64,000 nt of DNA, taken from positions 62,001 through 126,000 of the forward strand of contig NZ_CABPSQ010000005.1 in NCBI RefSeq assembly GCF_902459775.1. Direction: 5' to 3'. Positions 1 to 8,195 of this stretch are shown here, in pieces. The notes under the pieces were generated by a model, which was not told the origin of the DNA, made no database searches, and saw only the letters and a list, made by a program, of their open reading frames with translations. Position numbers and translations under genes: made by a program. Positions within the stretch are counted from its first letter, which is position 1. Each line of letters starts with the position of its first letter. The DNA is from Pandoraea captiosa. GTDB taxonomy: Bacteria; Pseudomonadota; Gammaproteobacteria; Burkholderiales; Burkholderiaceae.

Positions 1-161
1 CTGGCGTATTCGAGTTCGCGGCGCTTGGGCCACTTCTCGGGATAGAAGGTGCCTTGCCAGGGCGCAAAATTCCAGCCGCCAACGCCGATGCGAATGTGCT
101 TGTCGGGCATGGCCGTTGCGGTGGCTGGGCTGGGTGCCTTGCGGGATCGGGTCGTCGCCAT
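1..161 (-). CDS. DUF72 (YecE-like) protein, N-terminal fragment cut by the window edge
   Basis: Only the first ~53 codons are present; the gene continues beyond base 1. Reading the minus strand from an ATG at 161 gives a short basic leader, a second in-frame Met (residue 18), then IRIGVGGWNFAPW followed by GTFYPEKWP. This is the conserved opening of the DUF72/YecE family, a TIM-barrel-like family of unknown biochemical function. The start could also be the inner Met at base 110. No partner gene is visible on this side of the gene. The family call rests on this short conserved stretch only. Confidence 0.65.
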   Translation of the reverse strand, partial: MATTRSRKAPSPATATAMPDKHIRIGVGGWNFAPWQGTFYPEKWPKRRELEYA

Positions 162-270
162 CGGGAAGCCGCGCACGCATCGGTGCGCATTCGGTGGGAT
201 GAAGTCCCCGATGGTGAATCAAGGGTGCGGCGCGCGTCAATGGGAGGCACGCCACATACGTCCGGCAGGC

Positions 271-294
271 GACGCCGACGCCGACGCCGACGCC
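271..294. repeat. (GACGCC)x4 hexanucleotide repeat
   Basis: Four perfect tandem copies of GACGCC lie between the DUF72 gene and the end of the ClC channel gene. The unit is a multiple of three. It falls in non-coding sequence, just beyond the channel stop codon at 323-325. Confidence 0.7.
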
Positions 295-322
295 GTTCGT
301 CGACCGTCTTGTCGACGTATGC

Positions 323-2122
323 TCAGCGACGCCTGCGTCCGATGTGCAGCATGCGCTCGCGCACTTCTTCTTCGGCGCGCCAGTGCTCGGCGGGCTTCAC
401 GAGATCGCTGCGGCTGATGATGCCGACGAGCCTGCGTGACACGGCATCGCTCACCACGGGCAGACGTTCCAGATGATGGGCGGCGAGACGGGCCGACACG
501 ATGCGTGCCGTCTCGGACGGCAAGGCGACGAGCGGCGGGTTGACGCCATACAACTCGCCGAGCGTGCGCAGGCCTCGCACCTTCGCTTGCGTCAGTGCCT
601 GACGGTCCACCATGCCGAGCACCGCACGCGAGGCGTCCACCACCGGATAGGCGCGATGCCGCTGTGCGGGACCGAAGGCCTTTTGCGCCGCGTCGTCGAT
701 CGGGAGATTCGCATCGAGCGCTTCCGGCTCGCGGGTCATCAGCTCGCCGACGTGCAGTCGTTCGAGCGGGTCGACACCATACTCGCGATGAATGTGGCGT
801 CCGCGTCGCGCGATCTTCTCCGTCATGATCGAGCGCGGCATTATCCAGATCGTGACGCCGTACGACACGCCACATGTCAGCAATAGCGGCAGCAGTGCAT
901 TCACGTCGTGCGTGAGACCCAGCGCGAAGACGATGGCCGTGAGCGGCGCACCGAGTACGCCGGCGAGCGTGGCGGCCATGCACACGAGCGCCCACAGCGT
1001 GATGTCGCCGCCGGGGAGCACCGGGGCGAGCAATGTGCCGAGCCCGGCGCCGATCATGAGCAGCGGGGCGAGCACGCCGCCCGACGTGCACGAGCCCAGC
1101 GCGATCGCCCAGATGAGCGCCTTGACGAGCAGTAGCGCGAGCGCGGCGTGCAGCGTGAAATGACCCGCGAGCAGGTCCGCGATCACGTCGTAGCCGACGC
1201 CCAGCGCCCGTGGTTCGAAATAACCGCCGATGCCCACGGCGAGACCGCCGATGGCCGGCCACCACATCCAGTGCACGGGCAGCTTGTGAAAGGCGTCTTC
1301 GATGGCATACAGTGCGCGCGACATGCCAGCCGAGAGCAGACCGGCGCATACACCGGCGATCAGGCAGGAGAGCACCGCGATCGGTGCGACAGCAGGCGTT
1401 GCCATCGGGAACAGGGGCCCGGCGTCGAGCAGCAGCGGGCGCGCGAAACCCGCCACCGCGCAGGCCACGATCACGGGCAGCAGGCTGCGTGGGCGCCATT
1501 CGAAGAGCAGCAGTTCGACCGCGAGCAGCACGGCGGCGACCGGCGTGCCGAACACGGCTGTCATGCCCGCAGTGGCACCCGCTACGAGCAAGGTCTTGCG
1601 CTCGGCTGCACTGAGATGGAAGTGCTGCGCGATGAGCGAGCCGATGGCGCCGCCCGTCATGATGATCGGTCCTTCCGCGCCGAACGGTCCTCCGCTGCCG
1701 ATCACAATGCCGGACGAGAGCGGTTTGAGCACGGCCACGCGCGGCGACATCCGGCTCTTGCCGAAGAGTATGGCTTCGATGGCTTCGGGAATACCGTGAC
1801 CCCGGATCTTGTCGCTGCCGAAACGCGCCATCGCGCCGACGATCAGCCCGCCAATCACGGGTAGCGCGATGACCGCAACGCCGAGGGTGTGATGTGCCGG
1901 TGAGCGTGGCGCGAACGAGAGCGTCTGGTAGAAAAACAGGTTGGTGAAGCCCTGGATGAGGTTGAGCAGCAGCCATGCAGCGGGAACGCCGCACAACCCG
2001 ATGACGGCGGCCAGCGCGATGACCCGCGGGAGTCCCGGCGAGCGCGCGAAATCGCGTGCGTGCTCGGGTAATGTCATGGGCGTATGCGCATGTGCATGTG
2101 TGTCGTGGGAAGCGGTTGCCAT
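323..2122 (-). CDS. ClC-family voltage-gated chloride channel/transporter with C-terminal CBS pair
   Basis: An integral inner-membrane protein of about 599 residues that moves chloride, probably as a ClC H+/Cl- exchanger or channel. Selectivity-filter motifs are visible: GHGIPE near residue 108 (GSGIP in the family) and GSGGPFGAEGPI near residue 142, which matches the family GREGP signature region. Many hydrophobic helices follow. The last ~140 residues carry two CBS-like segments (starting VGELMTREPEAL), which usually bind adenine nucleotides. The start is uncertain: ATG at 2122 sits 13 bp after the upstream marR stop, whereas a GTG at 2152 would overlap marR; neither has a strong Shine-Dalgarno. 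The gene follows the MarR gene and is probably co-transcribed with it. Confidence 0.88.
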   Translation of the reverse strand: MATASHDTHAHAHTPMTLPEHARDFARSPGLPRVIALAAVIGLCGVPAAWLLLNLIQGFTNLFFYQTLSFAPRSPAHHTLGVAVIALPVIGGLIVGAMARFGSDKIRGHGIPEAIEAILFGKSRMSPRVAVLKPLSSGIVIGSGGPFGAEGPIIMTGGAIGSLIAQHFHLSAAERKTLLVAGATAGMTAVFGTPVAAVLLAVELLLFEWRPRSLLPVIVACAVAGFARPLLLDAGPLFPMATPAVAPIAVLSCLIAGVCAGLLSAGMSRALYAIEDAFHKLPVHWMWWPAIGGLAVGIGGYFEPRALGVGYDVIADLLAGHFTLHAALALLLVKALIWAIALGSCTSGGVLAPLLMIGAGLGTLLAPVLPGGDITLWALVCMAATLAGVLGAPLTAIVFALGLTHDVNALLPLLLTCGVSYGVTIWIMPRSIMTEKIARRGRHIHREYGVDPLERLHVGELMTREPEALDANLPIDDAAQKAFGPAQRHRAYPVVDASRAVLGMVDRQALTQAKVRGLRTLGELYGVNPPLVALPSETARIVSARLAAHHLERLPVVSDAVSRRLVGIISRSDLVKPAEHWRAEEEVRERMLHIGRRRR

Positions 2123-2135
2123 GACGGTGTCGGCG

Positions 2136-2618
2136 TTACAGATGAACGCCACGAATGTGGAAGATGTCGGCGAACGTACTCAGTTCGTTGCGATGCTGGG
2201 CGGCGAGGTTCGCCAGGCACGCCTCGCCGGCCGGCGACAGGTGGATTTCCACCACGCGCCGGTCGCTCTCGTTCTGACGTCGGGTCACGAGCCCGGCCTT
2301 CTCGCAGCGGGCGACGAGCGCCACCACGCTGTGATGCACGGCCTGAAGCCGCTCCGCCAATTCGCTGATGGACGCCCATTCCCGTCCCGGAATACCCTTG
2401 ACGTGCAGCAGCAACAGATATTGTTGCGGCGTGATTCCCCCTTCGCGCGCGGCCGTCTCACTGAAGTTGAGAAAGCGGCGCAGGCGGTAGCGGAATTCCG
2501 ACAGCGCTTCGAAATCGCGCTTCGTCAGCGCATCGGCAGTGAGCGGCGCAGTCGGCGTGTCCCGTGTATCCGGGAGGGGCGGGAGGGGCGAGGTATCCGG
2601 CGGTGTCGATGCAGTCAT
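2136..2618 (-). CDS. MarR-family transcriptional regulator
   Basis: A 160-residue winged-helix regulator with a Pro/Thr-rich N-terminal tail (about 30 residues) before the core. The DNA-binding region is recognisable as GITPQQYLLLLHVKGIPG, then ISELAERLQAVHHSVVALVARCEKAGLVTR, then the wing RRVVEIHLSPAG. MarR proteins are usually dimeric repressors released by small ligands. It lies immediately upstream of the chloride channel on the same strand, so control of the channel and autoregulation are the simplest guesses. A perfect 8+8 palindrome lies 43 bp upstream of the start codon. Confidence 0.87.
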   Translation of the reverse strand: MTASTPPDTSPLPPLPDTRDTPTAPLTADALTKRDFEALSEFRYRLRRFLNFSETAAREGGITPQQYLLLLHVKGIPGREWASISELAERLQAVHHSVVALVARCEKAGLVTRRQNESDRRVVEIHLSPAGEACLANLAAQHRNELSTFADIFHIRGVHL

Positions 2619-2660
2619 AAGTCGGCAGCTTTGGATATGGGAAAGGTCCGAAAGCGAAAA

Positions 2661-2683
2661 AATATATCACATAGCGATATATT
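2661..2683. promoter_or_regulatory. Palindrome upstream of marR, candidate MarR operator
   Basis: AATATATC-N7-GATATATT is a perfect inverted repeat in a locally A+T-rich patch, 43 bp upstream of the marR start. Size and symmetry fit MarR operators. The regulator assignment is inference from proximity. Confidence 0.55.
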
Positions 2684-2867
2684 CGGTCGTCTAAGGGATA
2701 GCCGGGGTGCCAAATTCGGGGGCTCGCGTGCAGAATCGCGAAAAAACGAGACTCAGCAGTGACGGGAAACTCGATGCCCGCCAGGACGTAGCCGTACCGC
2801 AGTGCTGTTTGCTGTGAACCGGTGACAGTTGCGTTCCGCGCGGGCCGACCTCTGACAGGGAGGAGAC

Positions 2868-3110
2868 ATGGCTTCCACGGTCCGACGCCGCTGGCGTACG
2901 GGAACGTTGTTGTTGCTGTCGGTGGCACTCGGCTCGACCGTTGCCGCCTATCACTACGCCACCGGCTTCGAGATCGGGGGCGGTGTCTTTGAGCAGATCG
3001 GCTTCGGACGTCAGCACACGTCGTCGGGCCAGGCCGCGCGCGCACGAGGCGCGCCGTCTCGCTGCCCCGGTGCAGATTGCCGGGACGATGGCGAATCCCC
3101 CACGCGCTGA
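2868..3110 (+). CDS. Small predicted membrane or secreted protein, unknown function
   Basis: An 80-residue ORF preceded by a near-perfect ribosome binding site (GGGAGGAG, 2 bp from the ATG). It begins with a basic stretch (RRRWR) followed by one hydrophobic helix (about residues 12-27), then a Gly-rich and Arg-rich soluble tail. It could be a signal-anchored or exported peptide. I do not recognise a family. The strong Shine-Dalgarno and typical N-terminal topology are the only support. It stands alone between divergent marR and the end of the porin gene. Confidence 0.45.
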   Translation: MASTVRRRWRTGTLLLLSVALGSTVAAYHYATGFEIGGGVFEQIGFGRQHTSSGQAARARGAPSRCPGADCRDDGESPTR

Positions 3111-3178
3111 GCGCAGGCCGCACGCCGTTGCAGCGTGCGGTTGCTCAGTCATCCAAAACGTTCGCCTGTGGGGCGTCG

Positions 3179-4408
3179 TCAGAAGGTGTGACGCATGCCG
3201 ATCGTCAGCGCGTTCTGGGTCGCGTCGCGTCCCGGCGCACCGCCGGTGATGCCAGGGTTATACATGTCCCACGCGCGCAGGTTCGCGAAGTACGAATAGA
3301 TGTCCGTGCGCTTGGACAGGAAGTAATCGAGTCCCACGTTGAATTGCAGCAGACGCCCTGTCGCGGGCGCGCCGACGAACGAGTATCGGGAGTGAAGCAC
3401 GGCGCCGATCAACTCCAGGTTTGGCAGCACCCAATAGTTCACACCCACGTCGAAGACGTTCGTCGCGTTATTGTTCGAACCTGCCGCCGCGAAGGCGCCA
3501 CTGCTCGCGGCGCTGGTAAACGTGGTGGCGAGCGGGGCCGCCGTACCGCCAAAGCGCGCGAGCGGTTGCAGCGTGCGCGACCACGAGGCGTACACGCGTG
3601 CCTTCTCCCATTTGTAGCTGGTGCCGACCATCCACGTACGGATGCATACGTCGCCGCCATGCCCGAACGCCGGGTCGCACCCGGCGCCCGATGCCGCCCC
3701 GACGTCGCTCGACGTATTGGTCGCCGCCGTGCCGGTGCCAAGACGTGACTGCCAGTAACCGAATCCGATACCGAAGCCGCCGTACTTGTAGTTCGAGCCG
3801 AAGCCTAGCGACTGGCCGGTCGCCATCGACCCGGCGGTGCCGCCGAAGCCGTAGGTGACATTCGCCGTCAGCCCGCGAAAGTCCGGCGAATCGTAGCGGA
3901 TCGAGTTGTTGGCGCGATTGCCGCCGACCCGGTCGAGGTTGTTGTCGTGCACGCCGTTGATGAAAACGCCGAAGTTGTACACGCTGGAGTACCACGTGGC
4001 GATCTCGTCGATGTAATCCTTGCGTCGGCCGATCTGCACCGTGCCGTACGGGCTGGAGAGGCCGACGACCGAGGTGCGGCCCAGCGGCAGGTTGCCCTGA
4101 CCCGACGTGCCGTTGGCCACCGAGAAGCCGCCTTCGAGAATGAAGAGTGCCTTGACCCCATTCCCGAGATCTTCCGTCCCCTTCATGCCCCAGCGCGATT
4201 GCTGAAGATCCCCGCTGTCGACGCTGAAACGGCTGCCTGTGGCGGTGCCGGTGGGGCCGGCGACTTTGCTGACATACGTCAGACCGCTGTCGATCAGCCC
4301 GTAAAGCGTGACATTCGATTGTGCGTACGACGGCGCGCTAAGCCCCATGCATGCCAACCCTGTCCCTACGACGGCCATGCGCGCGATTGGCCAAGCCTTG
4401 TGCTTCAT
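3179..4408 (-). CDS. Gram-negative porin (Burkholderia-type trimeric beta-barrel)
   Basis: A 409-residue outer-membrane channel. A signal peptide of about 20 residues ends at SYAQ, followed by SNVTLYGLIDSGLTYVSK, the classic start of burkholderial OmpC-like porins. The chain ends in MRHTF, with the terminal Phe used for barrel assembly. Interior GFGG / YGLID-type strands and alternating hydrophobic residues fit a 16-stranded barrel. The ATG at 4408 is chosen because GGAGGGG precedes it; a longer reading frame to 4507 has no ribosome site. The gene is divergent from the N-formylglutamate amidohydrolase operon, and a perfect 17-bp palindrome lies 41 bp upstream, so it probably imports that operon's substrate. 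Confidence 0.93.
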   Translation of the reverse strand: MKHKAWPIARMAVVGTGLACMGLSAPSYAQSNVTLYGLIDSGLTYVSKVAGPTGTATGSRFSVDSGDLQQSRWGMKGTEDLGNGVKALFILEGGFSVANGTSGQGNLPLGRTSVVGLSSPYGTVQIGRRKDYIDEIATWYSSVYNFGVFINGVHDNNLDRVGGNRANNSIRYDSPDFRGLTANVTYGFGGTAGSMATGQSLGFGSNYKYGGFGIGFGYWQSRLGTGTAATNTSSDVGAASGAGCDPAFGHGGDVCIRTWMVGTSYKWEKARVYASWSRTLQPLARFGGTAAPLATTFTSAASSGAFAAAGSNNNATNVFDVGVNYWVLPNLELIGAVLHSRYSFVGAPATGRLLQFNVGLDYFLSKRTDIYSYFANLRAWDMYNPGITGGAPGRDATQNALTIGMRHTF

Positions 4409-4448
4409 ATCCCCCCTCCGGGTGTGTGAAATATTCTCTGGCATCAAT

Positions 4449-4465
4449 GTTTTAATGATTAAAAC
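4449..4465. promoter_or_regulatory. 17-bp perfect palindrome, candidate IclR-type operator (porin side)
   Basis: GTTTTAAT-G-ATTAAAAC is a perfect inverted repeat, 41 bp upstream of the porin start codon. It is flanked by a direct AATGTTTT repeat at 4446 and 4466. A close copy lies at 4697-4713 on the other side of the divergent region. Confidence 0.6.
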
Positions 4466-4560
4466 AATGTTTTGAAAATTATCGACTTCGCGATTCCAAA
4501 CCGTCAACTGTCGAGAAAAAATTCGAGGATGCCGGTGTCTGCGGGAGCGGGGACTTCAGT

Positions 4561-4577
4561 GTTTCAATCACTAAGAC
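4561..4577. promoter_or_regulatory. Degenerate third copy of the 17-bp site
   Basis: GTTTCAAT-C-ACTAAGAC keeps the same length and outer bases as the two better sites, with five of eight arm positions symmetric. It lies between the other two and may be a weak auxiliary site. Confidence 0.3.
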
Positions 4578-4696
4578 ATGCCTGTTTCGCCTTTATTTCT
4601 CGGGCGAGGAGCGCGGGGCATGGGCGTTGACTTGCCTCCGCGACGGATTGAGCGCTTGACCCGCGTTATTTTTTAAGGCTTAATTTTCAAAACGTT

Positions 4697-4713
4697 GTTT
4701 TAATAAATAAAAC
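4697..4713. promoter_or_regulatory. 17-bp near-palindrome, candidate IclR-type operator (amidohydrolase side)
   Basis: GTTTTAAT-A-AATAAAAC differs from perfect symmetry at one arm position and matches the 4449 site at 15 of 17 bases. It is 73 bp upstream of the amidohydrolase ATG, a good place for promoter control of that operon. Confidence 0.55.
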
Positions 4714-4786
4714 ATCGAATGCTGCGCACTTTTACGAGCAGCGAATTTGGCCCCTGGCGGGGCGCGAGAACGCGGAAAAAAATTTG

Positions 4787-5740
4787 ATGGTGACGCGAGA
4801 AAACAACACAGCTCCGGCGGCGGATGCCGGTGATGGGCATTGCACCGGCCGCAGTGAGGCCGGCGCTGGCGCGGGTGACACCGGTGGCGCATATCGCGTC
4901 ACACGCCCGGTCGCTCCCGCCTTGCCCATCGTGTTCGATTCGCCGCACAGCGGTGTTCGCATGCCGGACGACTTCGTGACGACGGCGCCGCGCGACGCGT
5001 TGCTCACAGGGTGGGACGCTTTCGTCGACGAACTGTGGGCGTGTGTCCCGCGTCATGGCGGCACCCTCATCGCCGCCGATTTTCCGCGCATGTATATCGA
5101 CGCGAACCGTGCCGTCACGGATATCGACGCCCAGATGCTCGACGGCGCATGGCCGGGTCCGATCGCCCCGGAGAAGTATTCCGCGCGGGGCATGGGCCTG
5201 TTGCGCCGCTATGCGCTGCCCGGCGTGCCTTTGTACGACCGGAAGCTGACGGTCGCGGAAGTTCGGCATCGCATCGATGCCTACTATCTCCCCTATCGTC
5301 AGGCGCTGGCGGACGTGGCCGAACAAGCGTACGCACGCCATGGGGCGGTGTGGCACGTCGATTGTCATTCGATGAAATCGCGCGGTAATGCCATGAACGT
5401 GGACGAAGGCGCAGCACGGCCGGACATGGTCGTGAGCGATCGGCAGGGAACGACGGCAGATCCGGTTTTCACGCAGTGGGTCGCCGATACCCTGCGCGAT
5501 CTCGGCTATCGGGTGCAGGTCAACACGCCGTATCAGGGCGGGGACCTGCTCACGGCCGTGAGCGATCCGGCGCGTCGGCGCTCGAGCGTGCAGATCGAGA
5601 TCAATCGCGCGCTGTACATGGACGAGGCACGTTTTGCGAAGCACGCGGGATTTGATACGCTCGGGCGCAATCTGGAAACGTTCACGGCTGCGCTGGCCCG
5701 CTGGGTTCGCGCGCAGCCAGGCCTGAAGGAAACCTCATGA
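4787..5740 (+). CDS. N-formylglutamate amidohydrolase family protein
   Basis: A cytoplasmic metallo-hydrolase of about 317 residues (FGase family, HutG-like) that releases formate from N-formylglutamate or related N-formyl amino acids. Visible family blocks are LPIVFDSPHSG near residue 48, ADFPRMYIDANRA near 100, HVDCHSMKSRG near 190 (candidate metal ligands and catalytic residues), NTPYQGGDL and the closing IQIE-like segment QIEINRALYMDE. The N-terminus (about 40 Ala/Gly-rich residues) is longer than usual and has no strong ribosome site, so the true start may lie further in. The stop overlaps the IclR start by 4 bp (ATGA), showing an operon. No other hut genes are present, so histidine catabolism is not implied. 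Confidence 0.85.
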   Translation: MVTRENNTAPAADAGDGHCTGRSEAGAGAGDTGGAYRVTRPVAPALPIVFDSPHSGVRMPDDFVTTAPRDALLTGWDAFVDELWACVPRHGGTLIAADFPRMYIDANRAVTDIDAQMLDGAWPGPIAPEKYSARGMGLLRRYALPGVPLYDRKLTVAEVRHRIDAYYLPYRQALADVAEQAYARHGAVWHVDCHSMKSRGNAMNVDEGAARPDMVVSDRQGTTADPVFTQWVADTLRDLGYRVQVNTPYQGGDLLTAVSDPARRRSSVQIEINRALYMDEARFAKHAGFDTLGRNLETFTAALARWVRAQPGLKETS

Positions 5741-6531
5741 ACTACATCGTCGATTCCGTCGACAGCGCCCTGAAACTGCTCTCGCTCGTGGCGGAGCATC
5801 CCGGACTTGGCGTGACCGAGTTGTCCAATCGTCTGGGCATCAACAAGTCGCGCACGTACCGCATGCTCTGCACGCTGGAGCACAACCGTTTCGTACTGCA
5901 GGACGTGCGCACCACGACCTATTCGCTCGGACCGCAGGCGTTCGTCATTGGCGTGGCGGCCTCGCAGCAGAATGTGCTCGTGCAAGTTGGGCAAAAGCAC
6001 ATGCTCGCGCTCAATCAGGCGATCAACGAGACCGTGGTGCTGCGCGTGCGGGAAGCACTGGAGACGGTGTGTGTCGCCCGCTGCGAGACCACGCATCAGG
6101 TGCGCTCGGTCGGCTCGGTCGGCAATCGGCGCCCGTTGAGTTCGGGCGCTTCGGGAAAATTGTTGCTCGCTTTCGCACAAGACACGGTACGCAAGGAGTT
6201 TTTCGCCCGGATGAAGCACGTGTCCGGCGCGACCGAGCCGATGGCGTTTGCTGACGAACTCGCCTCGGTGGCGCGCAAGGGCTATGCCATGAGTGCGGGG
6301 GAAGTCACGAGCGGCGCAGTGGCCATTGCGGTGCCGGTGCGCGACGTATCGGGCGAGGTCGTGGCGGCGCTGTCCATTTCGGGGCCCGAGGCGCGCATCA
6401 GTCGTGTCGAAATTCCCGATTACCTGGAGCGCCTCCAGGCCTGTAGCCGTCAAATTTCGGCGGAACTGGGCTACACCGGCAGTTCGGCCGCAAACGCGCC
6501 GGTCGTGGCGTCGGCAAATACGGTGGCGTAA
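5737..6531 (+). CDS. IclR-family transcriptional regulator
   Basis: 264 residues. The N-terminal winged helix reads DSALKLLSLVAEHPGLGVTELSNRLGINKSRTYRMLCTLEHN, a textbook IclR HTH. The C-terminal effector domain has RPLSSGASGKLLLAF and VAIAVPVRDVSGEVVAALSISGP. IclR proteins bind short palindromes and respond to small organic acids. It is translationally coupled to the amidohydrolase and precedes the carrier gene, so it probably controls this operon and the divergent porin through the 17-bp palindromes. Confidence 0.93.
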   Translation: MNYIVDSVDSALKLLSLVAEHPGLGVTELSNRLGINKSRTYRMLCTLEHNRFVLQDVRTTTYSLGPQAFVIGVAASQQNVLVQVGQKHMLALNQAINETVVLRVREALETVCVARCETTHQVRSVGSVGNRRPLSSGASGKLLLAFAQDTVRKEFFARMKHVSGATEPMAFADELASVARKGYAMSAGEVTSGAVAIAVPVRDVSGEVVAALSISGPEARISRVEIPDYLERLQACSRQISAELGYTGSSAANAPVVASANTVA

Positions 6532-6635
6532 CACATCGGCATTCGCATTGCCACGCGTCAGGCTTGGGCCGAGGCGCGTGTGGCGTGGTGCTACGTCATT
6601 TCAACAACACAAGAGAGACAAACGGCAGGACTGAC

Positions 6636-8129
6636 ATGACAGCACTCGCGCCGACGCCCGTCGACGGGCATTCGCATTCCCTGACGCCACATGCCGAGAC
6701 GACGGCCCCGCCTTCCGAGCCCGCCGAAAAGCCGCACGGCAAGATGTTGCATCCCGTCGTGATGATGATGTGGGTGTTGATCCTGGCGGTGGCGATGACA
6801 TGGTGGGTCGATGCCGGGCGCTTCGAGCGCGAGGGAAAACTCGTCGTGCCGGGCACGTATCAGGTTGTGCCGAAGACGCACGACATCGGCATGCTCGTCG
6901 CACCCAAGGCAACGCACAGCACGCCCGAACAGGCGCAGCCGGCCAATGTCGTGGCCGCGTTCCTGTCGGTGCCGCAGGGGCTGGTGAAGAACGCGCCGCT
7001 CATCTTCATGGTGATGTTCGTTGGCGGCATGTTCGGGGTGATGCGCAAGACGGGCGCCATCGATGCGGGCATCGACCGGCTGTTGCAATTGACCTCCGGC
7101 AACATGTACGTGCTTGCGCCGCTGCTGATGGTACTGATCGCGCTGGGCAGCACGTTGCTCGGGTTCATCTCCGAGTATCTGGTGGTGATTCCGATGGTGA
7201 TGGTGCTCACGCGCCGCCTGGGATTGTCGAATCTCTTCGCCGTCGCGTTGGTCGCCATTGCCGCCAAGATCGGTTACATCGCGTCGGTGACGAACCCGCT
7301 TGCGTTGGCCGTGGCGCAGCCGCTCGTGGGCTTGCCGCTGTTCTCTGGGATCGGCTTGCGCATTGCCGTGTTCGTGGTCTTCCTCACGCTGGGCATCGCG
7401 TATTTTCTGTGGCACGTGTATCGCAGTGAGTACCGTCTGAGCACGGCGCGCTCGCAGATGGCGGCGGTGGCGCATCTGCATGCGCGGCTTTCGGGGCGTC
7501 ACAAGGCAACGCTGCTGGTGCTCGCCGTTGCCGCCGCGATGCTGGTGTACGGCACCCGCGAGCTGAAGTGGGGCAATCTGGAGTTGTCGGCGTTTTACGT
7601 GTTGACGAGTCTCGTGACGGCGGTCGTCGGGCGACTGGACTCGCGTACGGCGGCAGACGCCTTTGTCGAGGGGCTCAAGGGCATGATGCTTGCCGGGTTG
7701 CTCATCGGGCTGGCGGCATCCGTCGAGATCATTCTGCATGGCAGTTATGTGCTCGACACGCTGATCAACGATTTCACTCGCGTCGTGCGGGGGCAGTCGG
7801 CCGTAGCGGTCGCGAATGGATTGATGGGGGTGCAGATGGCGCTCGACGTCTTCATCCCCTCGGTCTCGGGCAAAGCGGCGGTGAGCATGCCGATCATCGG
7901 ACCGATTGCCCAACTCTCGGGCGTGAATCCCCAAACGTCGGTGCTGGCCTTCCTGCTGGGCGGCGGTCTGACGAACATGATCACGCCGACGTCCGGCATG
8001 TTGCTCGCGTACCTCGCAACCGCGCGCGTGGGCTTCGGCCAATGGCTGAAGTTCATTCTGCCGCTATTCGCCGTACTGTTGCTGCTCTCAGGCGGTGTGC
8101 TGGCCTTCGCAGTGCTAAGCGGTTACTGA
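6636..8129 (+). CDS. YfcC/DcuC-like carboxylate (or basic amino-acid) carrier
   Basis: A 497-residue inner-membrane carrier of the C4-dicarboxylate anaerobic carrier / YfcC superfamily. A 45-residue hydrophilic N-terminus rich in His/Pro/Glu precedes about 11-12 hydrophobic helices. Family stretches include FVGGMFGVMRKTGAIDAGI, ISEYLVVIPMVMVLTRRLG, VTNPLALAVAQ and VSGKAAVSMPIIGPIA followed by GLTNMITPTSGMLLA. The ATG at 6636 has GGCAGGA upstream. Position at the end of the amidohydrolase-IclR operon suggests that it imports the hydrolase substrate or exchanges a product. The substrate cannot be read from sequence. Confidence 0.82.
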   Translation: MTALAPTPVDGHSHSLTPHAETTAPPSEPAEKPHGKMLHPVVMMMWVLILAVAMTWWVDAGRFEREGKLVVPGTYQVVPKTHDIGMLVAPKATHSTPEQAQPANVVAAFLSVPQGLVKNAPLIFMVMFVGGMFGVMRKTGAIDAGIDRLLQLTSGNMYVLAPLLMVLIALGSTLLGFISEYLVVIPMVMVLTRRLGLSNLFAVALVAIAAKIGYIASVTNPLALAVAQPLVGLPLFSGIGLRIAVFVVFLTLGIAYFLWHVYRSEYRLSTARSQMAAVAHLHARLSGRHKATLLVLAVAAAMLVYGTRELKWGNLELSAFYVLTSLVTAVVGRLDSRTAADAFVEGLKGMMLAGLLIGLAASVEIILHGSYVLDTLINDFTRVVRGQSAVAVANGLMGVQMALDVFIPSVSGKAAVSMPIIGPIAQLSGVNPQTSVLAFLLGGGLTNMITPTSGMLLAYLATARVGFGQWLKFILPLFAVLLLLSGGVLAFAVLSGY

Positions 8130-8195
8130 GTGCAAGGCTGAGCGCGAAGCAGATTCCGGCAAACATCCGATTCCTGTGCGCGAGCGGCGCCAGGG

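Larger units (their letters stand above)
4409..4786. other. Divergent intergenic region, A+T-rich regulatory segment
   Basis: No gene is seen. This 378-bp segment between the divergent porin and amidohydrolase genes is A+T-rich at both ends and holds three 17-bp palindrome-like sites, listed separately. The centre is G+C-rich and without recognisable structure. Confidence 0.7.

Noticed and set aside
49-476. Overlapping plus-strand ORFs at the window start
   Set aside because: They run antisense to the DUF72 and ClC genes, contain the GACGCC repeat, and have Arg-rich compositions typical of high-G+C shadow frames.
237-1994. 585-codon minus-strand ORF
   Set aside because: Arg/Ala-rich shadow of the ClC gene in another frame.
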